From assembly GCF_016862315.1 (NCBI RefSeq), contig NZ_BOMS01000122.1, positions 1 through 64,000 on the forward strand: a stretch of DNA of 64,000 nucleotides. The letters are read 5' to 3'. Origin of the DNA: Actinoplanes palleronii. Its GTDB lineage: Bacteria > Actinomycetota > Actinomycetes > Mycobacteriales > Micromonosporaceae. Positions 50,806-58,922 of this stretch are shown piece by piece; positions within the stretch are counted from its first letter, which is position 1; each line of letters begins with the position of its first letter. A program made the translations under genes and the position numbers. The notes beneath the pieces were generated by a model. It was not told the DNA's origin. It searched no databases and saw only the letters and a program-made list of their open reading frames with translations.

Positions 50806-51504
50806 ATGCCCGCATACCGCGCGGTGGTATTCGACTTCTTCGGCACCCTGACCCGCTCGGTGCAGCGCGGTCCTCAGCACGCGGCCATCGCCCGGGCGCT
50901 CGGCGCCGACCCGGAGACGATGGTCGGCGTCCTGGATCGCACGTTCCGGGCCCGGGCCTGCGGCCGGTACGGCTCGGCCGAGGCCACCCTGCGCTTCGTC
51001 ATCGAGCAGGCCGGCGGCCGGCCCCGCCCCGGCGCCATCCGGGCGGCCATGCCGGCCCGCGTCGACGCGCTCCGCGCCGACACCCGGCTCCGCGCCGACG
51101 CGGTCAGCGCGCTCACCGCGATCCGCGACCGCGGTGTGCGCACGGCACTGATCAGCGACTGCACCCACGAGCTACCCGCCTTCCTGCCCGGGCTCCCGGT
51201 GGCGCCGTTGCTGGACGCCCAGATCTTCTCCGTCGAGCTGGGCGTCTGCAAGCCGGACCCCCGGATCTACCTGGCCGCCTGCGAGCGGCTCGACGTCCAC
51301 CCGGAGGAGTGCCTGTACGTCGGCGACGGCGGCAGCCACGAACTGACCGGCGCGGCCGCGGTCGGCATGACCCCGGTCCGGCTGGCCGCCCTGGACCTCG
51401 CCGATCACCTGGTCTTCGACGCCGACACCACGTTCACGGGCCGCACCGTCCGCTCCCTGACCGAGGTCCTGACGCTGCTCGACCACGCCCCCGCCCTGGT
51501 CTAA
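50806..51504 (+). CDS. HAD family hydrolase
   Basis: 232 residues from the ATG at 50806, with CGGAGG 9 nt upstream. HAD motifs: VVFDFFGTLT (nucleophile Asp; the usual second Asp is Phe-Gly here), ISDCTHE (motif II Ser), SVELGVCKPDPRIY (motif III Lys) and YVGDGGSHELTGA (motif IV). A small alpha-helical cap lies between motifs I and II. In motif I the position two after the nucleophile is Phe rather than Asp, as in haloacid dehalogenase or phosphonatase types, so phosphatase activity is less certain. Confidence 0.9.
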   Translation: MPAYRAVVFDFFGTLTRSVQRGPQHAAIARALGADPETMVGVLDRTFRARACGRYGSAEATLRFVIEQAGGRPRPGAIRAAMPARVDALRADTRLRADAVSALTAIRDRGVRTALISDCTHELPAFLPGLPVAPLLDAQIFSVELGVCKPDPRIYLAACERLDVHPEECLYVGDGGSHELTGAAAVGMTPVRLAALDLADHLVFDADTTFTGRTVRSLTEVLTLLDHAPALV

Positions 51505-51520
51505 CCCCACCGCTCCCGAG

Positions 51521-51739
51521 CGTGGGGATTTCGGGCGCGCACCACACCTTCACACGCAGCGCCGCCCAACCACTTACGTGGGGACTTTGGGCGCGCACCG
51601 CACCACAACTTCACACACAACACCGCGCGACCACCTGCGTGGGGACTTTGGGCGCGCACCGCACCACAACTTCACACACAAGGCCGCGCGACCATCTGCG
51701 TGGGGAGTTTGGGTGCGGAGGGCACCGGAACTTCACACG
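51521..51739. repeat. 61-bp tandem palindromic repeat, locus B (four copies)
   Basis: Units begin with CGTGGGGACTTTGGGCGCG at 51577 and 51638 (near-identical), with variants at 51521 and 51699; spacing is 56, 61 and 61 bp. Each unit ends in ACTTCACAC plus an 18-20 bp linker close to CCGCGCGACCACCTG. The core of each unit is an imperfect palindrome and matches the element at 29244-29284 in reverse orientation. It lies between two plus-strand genes and is noncoding. Confidence 0.92.
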
Positions 51740-51784
51740 TGAGCTTGGTGCTGCGTCAGCGTGGGAGCGTGGGAGGATGGCGCG

Positions 51785-52276
51785 GTGACGGGTGTGCTGG
51801 ACGAGGCGATCAAGAAGGCGTCGATCGCCTGGATCTCGACGGGTGACGGCCCCGCCTACGCCCTGTGGTGCATGCCGGTCGAGCTGTCCCTTGCCGTGAT
51901 CACCGGTCCCGGCGAGCAGTACGCCCCGGGCCTCGCCGACGCAAAAACGGCGACCGTCCGGCTCCGCGGCGACCACGGCGGCCTGATCGTGTCGACCGAG
52001 GCCACGGTGACCCGGCTCGACCCGCAGGGCCCGGAGTGGGCGGAACTCGCCCCGCAACTCGCCGGCAAACGGCTGAACGCCTCCGGCACTGCCACCGAGC
52101 TTGCCGCCCGCTGGGCCGTCGCGGACTGTGCGCTGCTCGTCATCGCCCCGGCGGTGGACACCCTGGTCGCCGCGCCGGACCTGCCCGCCGAGTCGGCCGC
52201 CGCACCGCCCCGGGAAACCCCGGCCCGGGTGGCCACCCGCAAACCATTCCGCCTGCACAAAGTCGTCCGGCGCTGA
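51785..52276 (+). CDS. Conserved actinobacterial protein of unknown function
   Basis: 163 residues from the GTG at 51785. It begins MTGVLDEAIKKASIAWISTG, then PAYALWCMPVELSLAVITGPGEQ and ATVRLRGDHGGLIVSTEATVTRLDP, with LAGKRLNASGTATELAARWA near residue 100. The strand-rich pattern with GPGEQ and KRLNASG recalls the split-barrel FMN-binding fold of pyridoxamine oxidase-like proteins, but no clear FMN motif is seen. It starts 45 bp after the tandem repeat. Confidence 0.75.
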   Translation: MTGVLDEAIKKASIAWISTGDGPAYALWCMPVELSLAVITGPGEQYAPGLADAKTATVRLRGDHGGLIVSTEATVTRLDPQGPEWAELAPQLAGKRLNASGTATELAARWAVADCALLVIAPAVDTLVAAPDLPAESAAAPPRETPARVATRKPFRLHKVVRR

Positions 52277-52325
52277 CCTGACGCCGATCGGCCGGCCTGA
52301 AAGCGATCAGCTGACCTGATGGCGA

Positions 52326-53201
52326 TCAGCCGATGAACGGTGGAACCGCGATCTCCCCCGCCGCCACCGGAAAGACGTGCCCGGCCACCGTCGCACCGGT
52401 CGCCACGCCCCCGGCCGCGCTCACCGTGCAGCTCAACAGCGACGGCCGCTTCATCTCCAGGCCCTGATGCACCCGGTACGACGACACCCCGTCCCCCGGC
52501 AGCCACCCCGCACCGACCAGCCACACCCCGAGCCCGAGCGCCGCCGATCCGGTGGCCGGGTCCTCCCACACCGCGTCACCGGGTACGAACACCCGCGCGT
52601 GCGCCTCCCCGCTCTCCCACGAGAACACGGTCAGCCCGGTCACCCCGAGCCGGGCCGCGGCCGGCACGTCCAAGTGGACCCCGGCCAGCGCGGATCGTCG
52701 TACCGGAAGAAACGTCCAGTCCAGCCCGCAGCCCGCCTCGCGCGGAACAGCGGACGGTGACCCGGCGAACGCCGAGGCCGGCAGGCCGGCGATCTCCAGC
52801 AGGCCGGCCGGGTCGATCGGGTCGCCGAGCCGGGGAGCGGCGCCGGTGAGCGTGGCCGCGCCCGCGGCGGTCACGTCGAGCGGCAGCAGCCCCGCGCCGC
52901 ACTCCTGCACCACCCGTCCGGGTGCGAACCGGCCCTGCCGCATCAGCGTCACCGCGGTGCCGACGCTGGGATGGCCGGCGAACGGCAGCTCGGCCGAGGC
53001 CGTGAAGATCCGGATCCGGTACGTCGCGCCGGGCTCGGTCGGTGGCAGCACGAACGTGGTCTCGGCCAGGTTGAACTCCCGGGCCAGCGTCTGCATCTGA
53101 TCGGTGGCCAGATGCTCGGCTCCGAACACCACCGCGAGCGGATTGCCGGCGAACGGCCGATCCGTGAACACGTCGACGATCTCGTAGGCCACGGTGGACA
53201 T
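52326..53201 (-). CDS. PhzF family isomerase/epimerase
   Basis: 291 residues with the two-domain diaminopimelate-epimerase-like fold of PhzF. Motifs: EIVDVFTDRPFAGNPLAVVF, EFNLAETTFV with the catalytic Glu47, RIFTASAELPFAGHPSVGTA and the second-domain EDPATGSAALGLG. No phenazine genes are present, so the substrate is unknown. It converges with the 163-residue gene and is divergent from the MgtE_N gene (27-bp gap). Confidence 0.92.
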   Translation of the reverse strand: MSTVAYEIVDVFTDRPFAGNPLAVVFGAEHLATDQMQTLAREFNLAETTFVLPPTEPGATYRIRIFTASAELPFAGHPSVGTAVTLMRQGRFAPGRVVQECGAGLLPLDVTAAGAATLTGAAPRLGDPIDPAGLLEIAGLPASAFAGSPSAVPREAGCGLDWTFLPVRRSALAGVHLDVPAAARLGVTGLTVFSWESGEAHARVFVPGDAVWEDPATGSAALGLGVWLVGAGWLPGDGVSSYRVHQGLEMKRPSLLSCTVSAAGGVATGATVAGHVFPVAAGEIAVPPFIG

Positions 53202-53228
53202 GTCCGGACCCTAACCTAATCTGGGGCT

Positions 53229-54512
53229 GTGACCATGGGGACGAGGGTTTATCTGGCCCGCTTGGCCGGCCTGCCGGTGTTCGACCCCAACGGAGACCGG
53301 GTGGGGCGGGTCCGCGACGCGGTCGTCCGGCTGCGCACCACGAACCGCCCGCCGCAGATCGTCGGCCTGGTGGCGGAGATGGCGCTGCGCCGGCGCATCT
53401 TCCTGCCCGTCGGCCGGATCACCAGCATGGATTCCGAGGCGGTCGTGCTGGCCAGCGGCGCGCTGAACCTGCGCCGCTTCGAGAAGCGGCCGAACGAGCT
53501 GCTGGCGCTGGAGGACCTGCTGGACCGCCGGGTCACCGTGGTGCCGGAGCAGGAGGGCGGCGAGGAGAACGACGCCGTCGTGGTCGACATCGGCATGGAC
53601 CTGAACCGCAACACCGAGTGGATGGTCACCCGGGTGGCGGTCCGCGCGCACACCGGCCGGCTGGCCCGGCGCGGCCACATCTACCAGGTGGAGTACAACC
53701 GGGTCCGCGGCCTGGTCGGCCCGACCGACACGCAGGGCACCTCGAACCTGATCGCGCTGCTGGAACAGATGCGCCCGGCCGACATGGCGAACGCGCTGCA
53801 GGACCTGCCGGACGCCCGCCGCAACGAGGTGGCCGCCGCGCTGGACGACCGCCGGCTCGCCGACGTGCTGGAGGAGCTGCCCGAGCACGACCAGGTGGAG
53901 ATCCTGATCCAGCTGGACCGGGAGCGGGCCGCCGACGTGCTGGAACGGATGGACCCGGACGACGCGGCGGACCTGCTCGCCGAGCTGCCGAAGACCGAGC
54001 AGATCGTGCTGCTGGACCTGATGGAGCCGGAGGAGGCCGCACCGGTACGCCAGCTGATGAGCTACCGCCCCGGCACCGCGGGCAGCGTGATGACCTCGGA
54101 GCCGGTGATCCTCACCCCGGACGCGACGGTCGCCGAGGCGCTGGCCCGGATCCGTGAGCCGGAGCTGTCCCCGGTGGTGGCCGCGCAGGTGTTCGTGGCC
54201 CGGGCGCCGAGCGACACCCCGACCGGGAAGTACCTGGGGATGGTGCACTTCCAGCGGCTGCTCCGGGAACCGCCGTCCACCATCGTGGGCGGCCTGGTGG
54301 ACAGCGGGATCGAGCCGCTGCGACCGCACCTCACCCTGCACGAGATCACCCGGCGGATGGCGACGTACGACCTGGTCGCCATGCCGGTGGTCGACGGCAC
54401 GCACCGGCTGCTCGGCGCGGTCACGGTGGACGACGTGCTGGACCACTCGTTGCCGCGTGACTGGCGGGACCGGGACGCGGACGCCCACGAGGACGAGGAT
54501 CTCGAGCCATGA
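53229..54512 (+). CDS. Soluble MgtE N-domain/CBS protein without a channel domain
   Basis: 427 residues, GTG start (an ATG is two codons later). A PRC-barrel-like N-terminus (VYLARLAGLPVFDPNGDRVGRVRD) precedes an MgtE_N superhelical domain (~175-290, MRPADMANALQDLPDARRNEVAAALDDRRLADVLEELP). A CBS pair follows (~290-410, SVMTSEPVILTPDATVAEAL, then DLVAMPVVDGTHRLLGAVTVDDVLD). There is no membrane domain, so it cannot be an MgtE transporter. It overlaps the DUF1003 gene by ATGA and precedes mrp, as in mycobacteria (Rv1232c-Rv1231c, near mrp). Probably a nucleotide- or Mg-sensing regulator. Confidence 0.9.
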   Translation: MTMGTRVYLARLAGLPVFDPNGDRVGRVRDAVVRLRTTNRPPQIVGLVAEMALRRRIFLPVGRITSMDSEAVVLASGALNLRRFEKRPNELLALEDLLDRRVTVVPEQEGGEENDAVVVDIGMDLNRNTEWMVTRVAVRAHTGRLARRGHIYQVEYNRVRGLVGPTDTQGTSNLIALLEQMRPADMANALQDLPDARRNEVAAALDDRRLADVLEELPEHDQVEILIQLDRERAADVLERMDPDDAADLLAELPKTEQIVLLDLMEPEEAAPVRQLMSYRPGTAGSVMTSEPVILTPDATVAEALARIREPELSPVVAAQVFVARAPSDTPTGKYLGMVHFQRLLREPPSTIVGGLVDSGIEPLRPHLTLHEITRRMATYDLVAMPVVDGTHRLLGAVTVDDVLDHSLPRDWRDRDADAHEDEDLEP

Positions 54513-55033
54513 GCGAGGCACGGCGGGACCGTTTGGACCAGCCGCGGGAGCCGGGGCGGGTCCGGCTGCCGAAGTTCGATCCGGAGGCGTTCGGCCGGTG
54601 GTCGGAGGGCATCGCCCGGTACATGGGCACGGCGAAGTTCATCGTCTACATGACCGTGGTGATCGGCGCCTGGTTCGCGTGGAACACGATGGCGCCGGAC
54701 CGGATGCGGTTCGACCCGTACACGTTCACGTTCCTGACGCTGGTGCTGTCGTTGCAGGCGTCGTACGCCGCCCCGCTGATCCTGCTGGCGCAGAACCGGC
54801 AGGCCGACCGGGACCGCCTGATCATGGAAGAGGATCGACGCCGGGCGGCGATGCAGAAGGCCGAAACGGAATACCTGGCCCGCGAGATCGCGGCGCTGCG
54901 GATCGCTCTCGGTGAGGTCACCACCAGGGATTTCCTGCGCAACGAGCTGGTCCGGCTGGCCGATGAACTGGACGAGGCGGCGCATCGGCGGGAGAAGCGG
55001 GCGCGTATGGAGTGGGAAGAGGACCACCCCTGA
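54509..55033 (+). CDS. DUF1003 membrane protein
   Basis: 174 residues. The core IARYMGTAKFIVYMTVVIGAWFAWNT, then FDPYTFTFLTLVLSLQASYAAPLILLAQNRQADRDR, forms two helices ending in the conserved LLAQNRQ motif of DUF1003. A charged C-terminal coiled coil (ALRIALGEVTTRDFLRNELVRLADELDEA) follows. Translation is coupled to the MgtE_N/CBS gene, so the two probably act together at the membrane. The function is unknown. Confidence 0.92.
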   Translation: MSEARRDRLDQPREPGRVRLPKFDPEAFGRWSEGIARYMGTAKFIVYMTVVIGAWFAWNTMAPDRMRFDPYTFTFLTLVLSLQASYAAPLILLAQNRQADRDRLIMEEDRRRAAMQKAETEYLAREIAALRIALGEVTTRDFLRNELVRLADELDEAAHRREKRARMEWEEDHP

Positions 55034-55069
55034 CCTCGGCCCCTGCCCTCGATATCGCCTCGACGTAGC

Positions 55070-56221
55070 ATGGGCGTCATGTCCGCACCAGCCGCAACTC
55101 TCGAGGACGCGATCCAGGCTGCTCTGGCGACCGTCGACGACCCTGAGATCCGCCGCCCGATCACCGACCTCGGCATGGTCAAGGGCTTCACCGTCAGCGA
55201 TGGCCTGGTCCGGGTCGATCTGCTGCTCACCGTCGCCGGCTGCCCCCTGCGGGACAAGCTGACGAACGACATCACCGCCGCGGTCACCAAGGTCCCCGGG
55301 ATCACCACCGTGGAGATCGACTTCGGGGTGATGAACGAGGAACAGCGCAAGGCGCTGCAGACCACGTTGCGCGGTGGCGGCACGGAGGAGCCGGTCATCC
55401 CGTTCGCCCAGCCCGGCTCCCGGACCAGGGTGTACGCGGTGGCCAGCGGCAAGGGCGGGGTCGGCAAGTCGAGCGTCACGGTGAACCTTGCCGCCGCGCT
55501 CGCCAAGCGGGGCCTGTCGGTCGGCGTGGTCGACGCGGACATCTACGGCCACTCGGTGCCGCGGATGCTCGGCGTGGACAGCCGGCCCACCCGGGTCGAA
55601 GACATGATCATGCCGCCGCAGGCGCACGGCGTGAAGGTGATCTCGATCGGCATGTTCACCTCCGGCAACGCCGCGGTGGTGTGGCGCGGCCCGATGCTGC
55701 ACCGCGCGCTGCAGCAGTTCCTCGCCGACGTCTACTGGGGCGACCTGGACGTGCTGCTGCTCGACCTGCCGCCGGGCACCGGTGACGTCGCCATCTCGCT
55801 GGCCCAGCTGCTGCCGAACGCGGAGATCCTGGTGGTCACCACGCCGCAGATGGCGGCCGCCGAGGTGGCCGAGCGGGCCGGCGCGATCGCGCTGCAGACC
55901 CACCAGCGCCTGGTCGGCGTCGTGGAGAACATGTCCTGGCTGGAGCTGCCGGACGGTTCCCGGATGGAGGTCTTCGGCGCCGGTGGCGGCGAGACCGTCG
56001 CCGCGTCGCTGACCAAGACGGTCGGTGCGCGGGTGCCGTTGCTCGGGCAGATCCCGCTGGACACCCGGGTCCGGGAGGCCGGTGACGCCGGCACCCCGAT
56101 CGTGCTGGCCGAGCCGGAGTCGCCGGCCGCGAAGGCCCTCGACGCCATCGCCGATCAGCTGGCGATCCGCCGCGAGTCCCTGGTCGGCAAGCCGCTGGGC
56201 CTGCTGGTCACCACTAAGTAA
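55070..56221 (+). CDS. mrp: Mrp/NBP35 family iron-sulfur cluster carrier ATPase
   Basis: 383 residues (the ATG at 55070 or 55079 may start it). An N-terminal MIP18-like domain (DPEIRRPITDLGMVKGF, VAGCPLRDKL) is followed by the deviant Walker A ASGKGGVGKSSVTVNLA near residue 130, then DADIYGHSVPRMLG and LLLDLPPGTGDVAISL. The CxxC used by some family members for cluster binding is not evident. Cytoplasmic role in Fe-S delivery. It follows the MgtE_N and DUF1003 genes and converges with tatB. Confidence 0.95.
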   Translation: MGVMSAPAATLEDAIQAALATVDDPEIRRPITDLGMVKGFTVSDGLVRVDLLLTVAGCPLRDKLTNDITAAVTKVPGITTVEIDFGVMNEEQRKALQTTLRGGGTEEPVIPFAQPGSRTRVYAVASGKGGVGKSSVTVNLAAALAKRGLSVGVVDADIYGHSVPRMLGVDSRPTRVEDMIMPPQAHGVKVISIGMFTSGNAAVVWRGPMLHRALQQFLADVYWGDLDVLLLDLPPGTGDVAISLAQLLPNAEILVVTTPQMAAAEVAERAGAIALQTHQRLVGVVENMSWLELPDGSRMEVFGAGGGETVAASLTKTVGARVPLLGQIPLDTRVREAGDAGTPIVLAEPESPAAKALDAIADQLAIRRESLVGKPLGLLVTTK

Positions 56222-56284
56222 CCGGCTCCGCTTCGCTCCGCAGCAATTCGCCTTTAAGCCGGTGTGATGGCAGGCGGATAGTTC

Positions 56285-56719
56285 TTACGTAGCATCCAGG
56301 TCGAAGCGCTGCGCCGGTCGGGGAGTCTCGACCGGCGCGGTGTTTTGCACCGCCGGGGTGCCGGCGCCCTTGAGACCCGAGGCCCTGATGCCGGCGGCGG
56401 TCTCGTTCAGCTCGCTCTTGACCCCGTTCAGGTCCTGCTTCACGTCGTCGAACAGGCTCTGCAGCGGCTTGCGGATCGCCTGCTCGTCATCCTCGCTGAG
56501 CAGGTGCTTGCGGATGAACGCCTTCGGGTGCAGGTCCTCGAGCTGGATGTCGGTGCCCAGCTCCTTGCTCAGGTCGGTGGTCGCGTTCTGCGCCATCGCC
56601 CGCAGGCCGCGCAGCATCCGGAGCCCATCCCCGATGACCTTGGGCAGGCGTTCCCCGAAGATCAGCAGCGCGAGCAGGAGCAGCGCGCCGATCTCCCACC
56701 AGTTCAGATTCTCGAACAC
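56285..56719 (-). CDS. tatB: Sec-independent protein translocase TatB
   Basis: 144 residues. The N-terminal helix and hinge (MFENLNWWEIGALLLLALLI, FGERLPKVIGDGLRMLRGLR) are the TatA/B signature, with Glu/Gly at the hinge, followed by an amphipathic helix and a disordered tail. The length and the position directly after htrA indicate TatB rather than TatA. It recognises twin-arginine signal peptides with TatC, which is not in the window. Confidence 0.94.
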   Translation of the reverse strand: MFENLNWWEIGALLLLALLIFGERLPKVIGDGLRMLRGLRAMAQNATTDLSKELGTDIQLEDLHPKAFIRKHLLSEDDEQAIRKPLQSLFDDVKQDLNGVKSELNETAAGIRASGLKGAGTPAVQNTAPVETPRPAQRFDLDAT

Positions 56720-56791
56720 GAGTGGCCCTCCTGAAGCGTCCGGGAGCCAGCGTACGCACGGAGTCTGTGCCCGGACACCCCACCCGGTTCG

Positions 56792-58060
56792 TTAGTTCGT
56801 CACCGCGGCCAGCGTCACCGAGGCGGACTGGGTCTTGGTGCCCCGGCGGTACTCCACCGCGACCACCGCGCCGGGGGCGTGCTTGCGGACCAGAGCGATC
56901 AGATCGGTGCCGTCCTGGAGCGGGTGCCCGTCCAGCTTGATGAGCACGTCACCGGCCTTCAGACCGGCCGCGGCGGCCGGGCCGGCCGGTTCCACCGAGC
57001 GCAGCTTCGCGCCGCCGGTGCCGGTGCCGCCGCCACTGACCTCGGCGCCGATCACGGTCCGGCGGGCCTTGCCGGTGTCGATGATGTCCTGGGCGATCCG
57101 CTTGGCCTGGTTGACCGGGATGGCGAAGGCGAGACCGATGTTGCCGGCCTCGGTCTCGGTGCCGCCCACCGAACGGATCACCGAGTTCACCCCGATCACC
57201 TGACCGGCCGCGTTCACCAGCGGGCCACCGGAGTTGCCCTGGTTGACCGCGGCGTCGGTCTGGATGGCCGCGTAGTAGCGGGTGGTACCGCCGGACTCGC
57301 CGGCCTCGATGGTGCGGTCCAGGGCGCTGACGATCCCGTACGTCACGGTGTTCTCCAGCGCGAGCGGTGAACCGAACGCGAGCACCGAGTCACCGACCGC
57401 GATGGCGTCCGAGTCGCCGAGCTCCACCGGGGGCAGCCCGGACTTTGCGACTTTGATCACGGCGATGTCCGATTCCGGCGCCCGCCCGACCAGCTTCGCC
57501 GACGCGGTGGAGCCGTCGCTGAAGGAGACCGACATGGTCTCGCCGGCGCCGTCCACGACGTGATCGTTGGTGATCACGTAGCCGTCCGCGGAGACCACGA
57601 AACCGGAACCGATCGCGCCGGTCACGTGCACCGTGACGACGCTGGGCTGGACCCGCTCGGCCACGCCGGCCAGCGAATCCGGTGCCCGGTTGACCGACTG
57701 CGGCGCCTCCTGGCCGGACGCGCCGAGGGTGGTGCCACCACCGGTGACATACCCCCCGCGGACCGCGAAGACAAACCCGAGGGTGCCACCGATACCGCCG
57801 GCCAGCAGGGCGGTGACCAGGCAGATCAAAAGAATCGGAGTGTACGACCGGCGCGGCGCGTCCGGGTCCGGGATCGGGTCCAGGGCCGGCCCGCCGGTGG
57901 GCGCGGGTGGAGGCAGCACGACCGCGGACGGAGCCTGCGGGTCACGCCAGGGGTCGTTCAACGCGTCGGTCCACCAGGGCGACCCGTACGGCGGCTGCTG
58001 CTGCCCGCCGGGCACAGAAGACGCCATGGGTGGCCGGCGCCAGTTCCCGCCGTCGGTCAC
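56792..58060 (-). CDS. HtrA/DegP-like serine protease
   Basis: 422 residues from the GTG at 58060, with GGAGG 6 nt upstream. A Pro-rich cytoplasmic N-terminus (~75 residues), one helix (LLICLVTALLAGGIGGTLGFVFAV) and a trypsin-like domain with catalytic His167 (ITNDHVVDG), Asp198 (ESDIAVI) and Ser277 (QGNSGGPL). A C-terminal PDZ domain (~310-415) follows. It is a membrane-anchored extracytoplasmic quality-control protease. tatB follows as in the M. tuberculosis sigE-rseA-htrA-tatB operon, but sigE and rseA are not upstream here. Confidence 0.94.
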   Translation of the reverse strand: MTDGGNWRRPPMASSVPGGQQQPPYGSPWWTDALNDPWRDPQAPSAVVLPPPAPTGGPALDPIPDPDAPRRSYTPILLICLVTALLAGGIGGTLGFVFAVRGGYVTGGGTTLGASGQEAPQSVNRAPDSLAGVAERVQPSVVTVHVTGAIGSGFVVSADGYVITNDHVVDGAGETMSVSFSDGSTASAKLVGRAPESDIAVIKVAKSGLPPVELGDSDAIAVGDSVLAFGSPLALENTVTYGIVSALDRTIEAGESGGTTRYYAAIQTDAAVNQGNSGGPLVNAAGQVIGVNSVIRSVGGTETEAGNIGLAFAIPVNQAKRIAQDIIDTGKARRTVIGAEVSGGGTGTGGAKLRSVEPAGPAAAAGLKAGDVLIKLDGHPLQDGTDLIALVRKHAPGAVVAVEYRRGTKTQSASVTLAAVTN

Positions 58061-58220
58061 GTGGGGCCTCCAGTCATCGTTCGCCCGGCTCCGTGTCCAG
58101 GATGACACGGATCCGTGGCGCCGTGCCGTCCAGCCGTGACCCGGGAGTCCCTACTGGGCTGTTTATCCATCGACAGCACCGTGCATCACGGGTAGTCATC
58201 GCTCTACTCTCTTATCCGAT

Positions 58221-58922
58221 GTGCGTGGTTGTACCGCGACATCGCCCCTTGCCGCACGGAGGTTTGTCATCATCGGTCCCGCCCGCTCCTTCGGTCAGAC
58301 CCCGGGCCACTCCATGCCGTTCGCCGAGACCTACGCGGCCGAGGACCCGATCCTGCAGACCGCCCGTTCGCTCGCGCACGAGCTCGGCCTGCCCTGCATC
58401 TCGCCCGGCGCCGGCTCGGTGCTGTGCCTGCTGGCCGCCGCGGGCAACGCCAAGGCGGTGGTCGAGATCGGCACCGGCACCGGGGTGAGCGGCATCTGGC
58501 TGCTCCGCGGCATGCGCCCGGACGGGGTGCTCACCACCATCGACGTCGAGCACGAGCATCAGCGGATCGCCCGCCGGGTGTTCGTCGAGGCCGGTTTCGC
58601 GCCGGGCCGGACCCGGATCATCAGCGGCCGCTCCCTGGACGTGCTGCCCCGGCTGGCCGACGGCGCGTACGACCTGATCTTCGTGGACGCGGACACCACC
58701 GAGTTCGCCGCGTGCACCGAGGCGGCGCTGCGGCTGCTGCGCCCGGGCGGCGTGCTGATCGTGAACGGGGTGCACGCCGGCGGCCGGATCAACGACCCGG
58801 CCGCCCGTGACGTGGACACCCTGACGATCCGCGAGACGGTGAAGGCGATCCGCGAGTCCGAGGACTGGACTCCCGCCGTCATCTCCTCGGGCGCCGGGTT
58901 ACTGGCCGCCGTCAAGCGCTGA
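58221..58922 (+). CDS. Class I SAM-dependent O-methyltransferase (Rv1220c-like)
   Basis: Up to 233 residues. AAEDPILQTARSLAHELGLPCISPGAG and the SAM loop VEIGTGTGVSGIWLLRGM, then TTIDVEHEHQRIARRVF and YDLIFVDADTTEF, identify the catechol-O-methyltransferase-like family 3. The start is uncertain: GTG at 58221, or ATG at 58314, which would trim 31 residues; GGAGG at 58259 does not point to a standard codon. It is equivalent to Rv1220c, which neighbours sigE in mycobacteria. The 3' end overlaps pepA by 24 bp on the opposite strand. Confidence 0.9.
   Translation: MRGCTATSPLAARRFVIIGPARSFGQTPGHSMPFAETYAAEDPILQTARSLAHELGLPCISPGAGSVLCLLAAAGNAKAVVEIGTGTGVSGIWLLRGMRPDGVLTTIDVEHEHQRIARRVFVEAGFAPGRTRIISGRSLDVLPRLADGAYDLIFVDADTTEFAACTEAALRLLRPGGVLIVNGVHAGGRINDPAARDVDTLTIRETVKAIRESEDWTPAVISSGAGLLAAVKR

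Noticed and set aside
51521..51739. Possible CRISPR array
   Set aside because: The ~18-20-bp linkers between repeat cores are nearly identical to each other, the array is short and no cas genes are near. It is a tandem repeat.
52326..53201. Phenazine biosynthesis
   Set aside because: PhzF-family proteins are common outside phenazine clusters, and no other phz gene is here.
53229..54512. Magnesium transporter MgtE
   Set aside because: No membrane segments follow the CBS domains.
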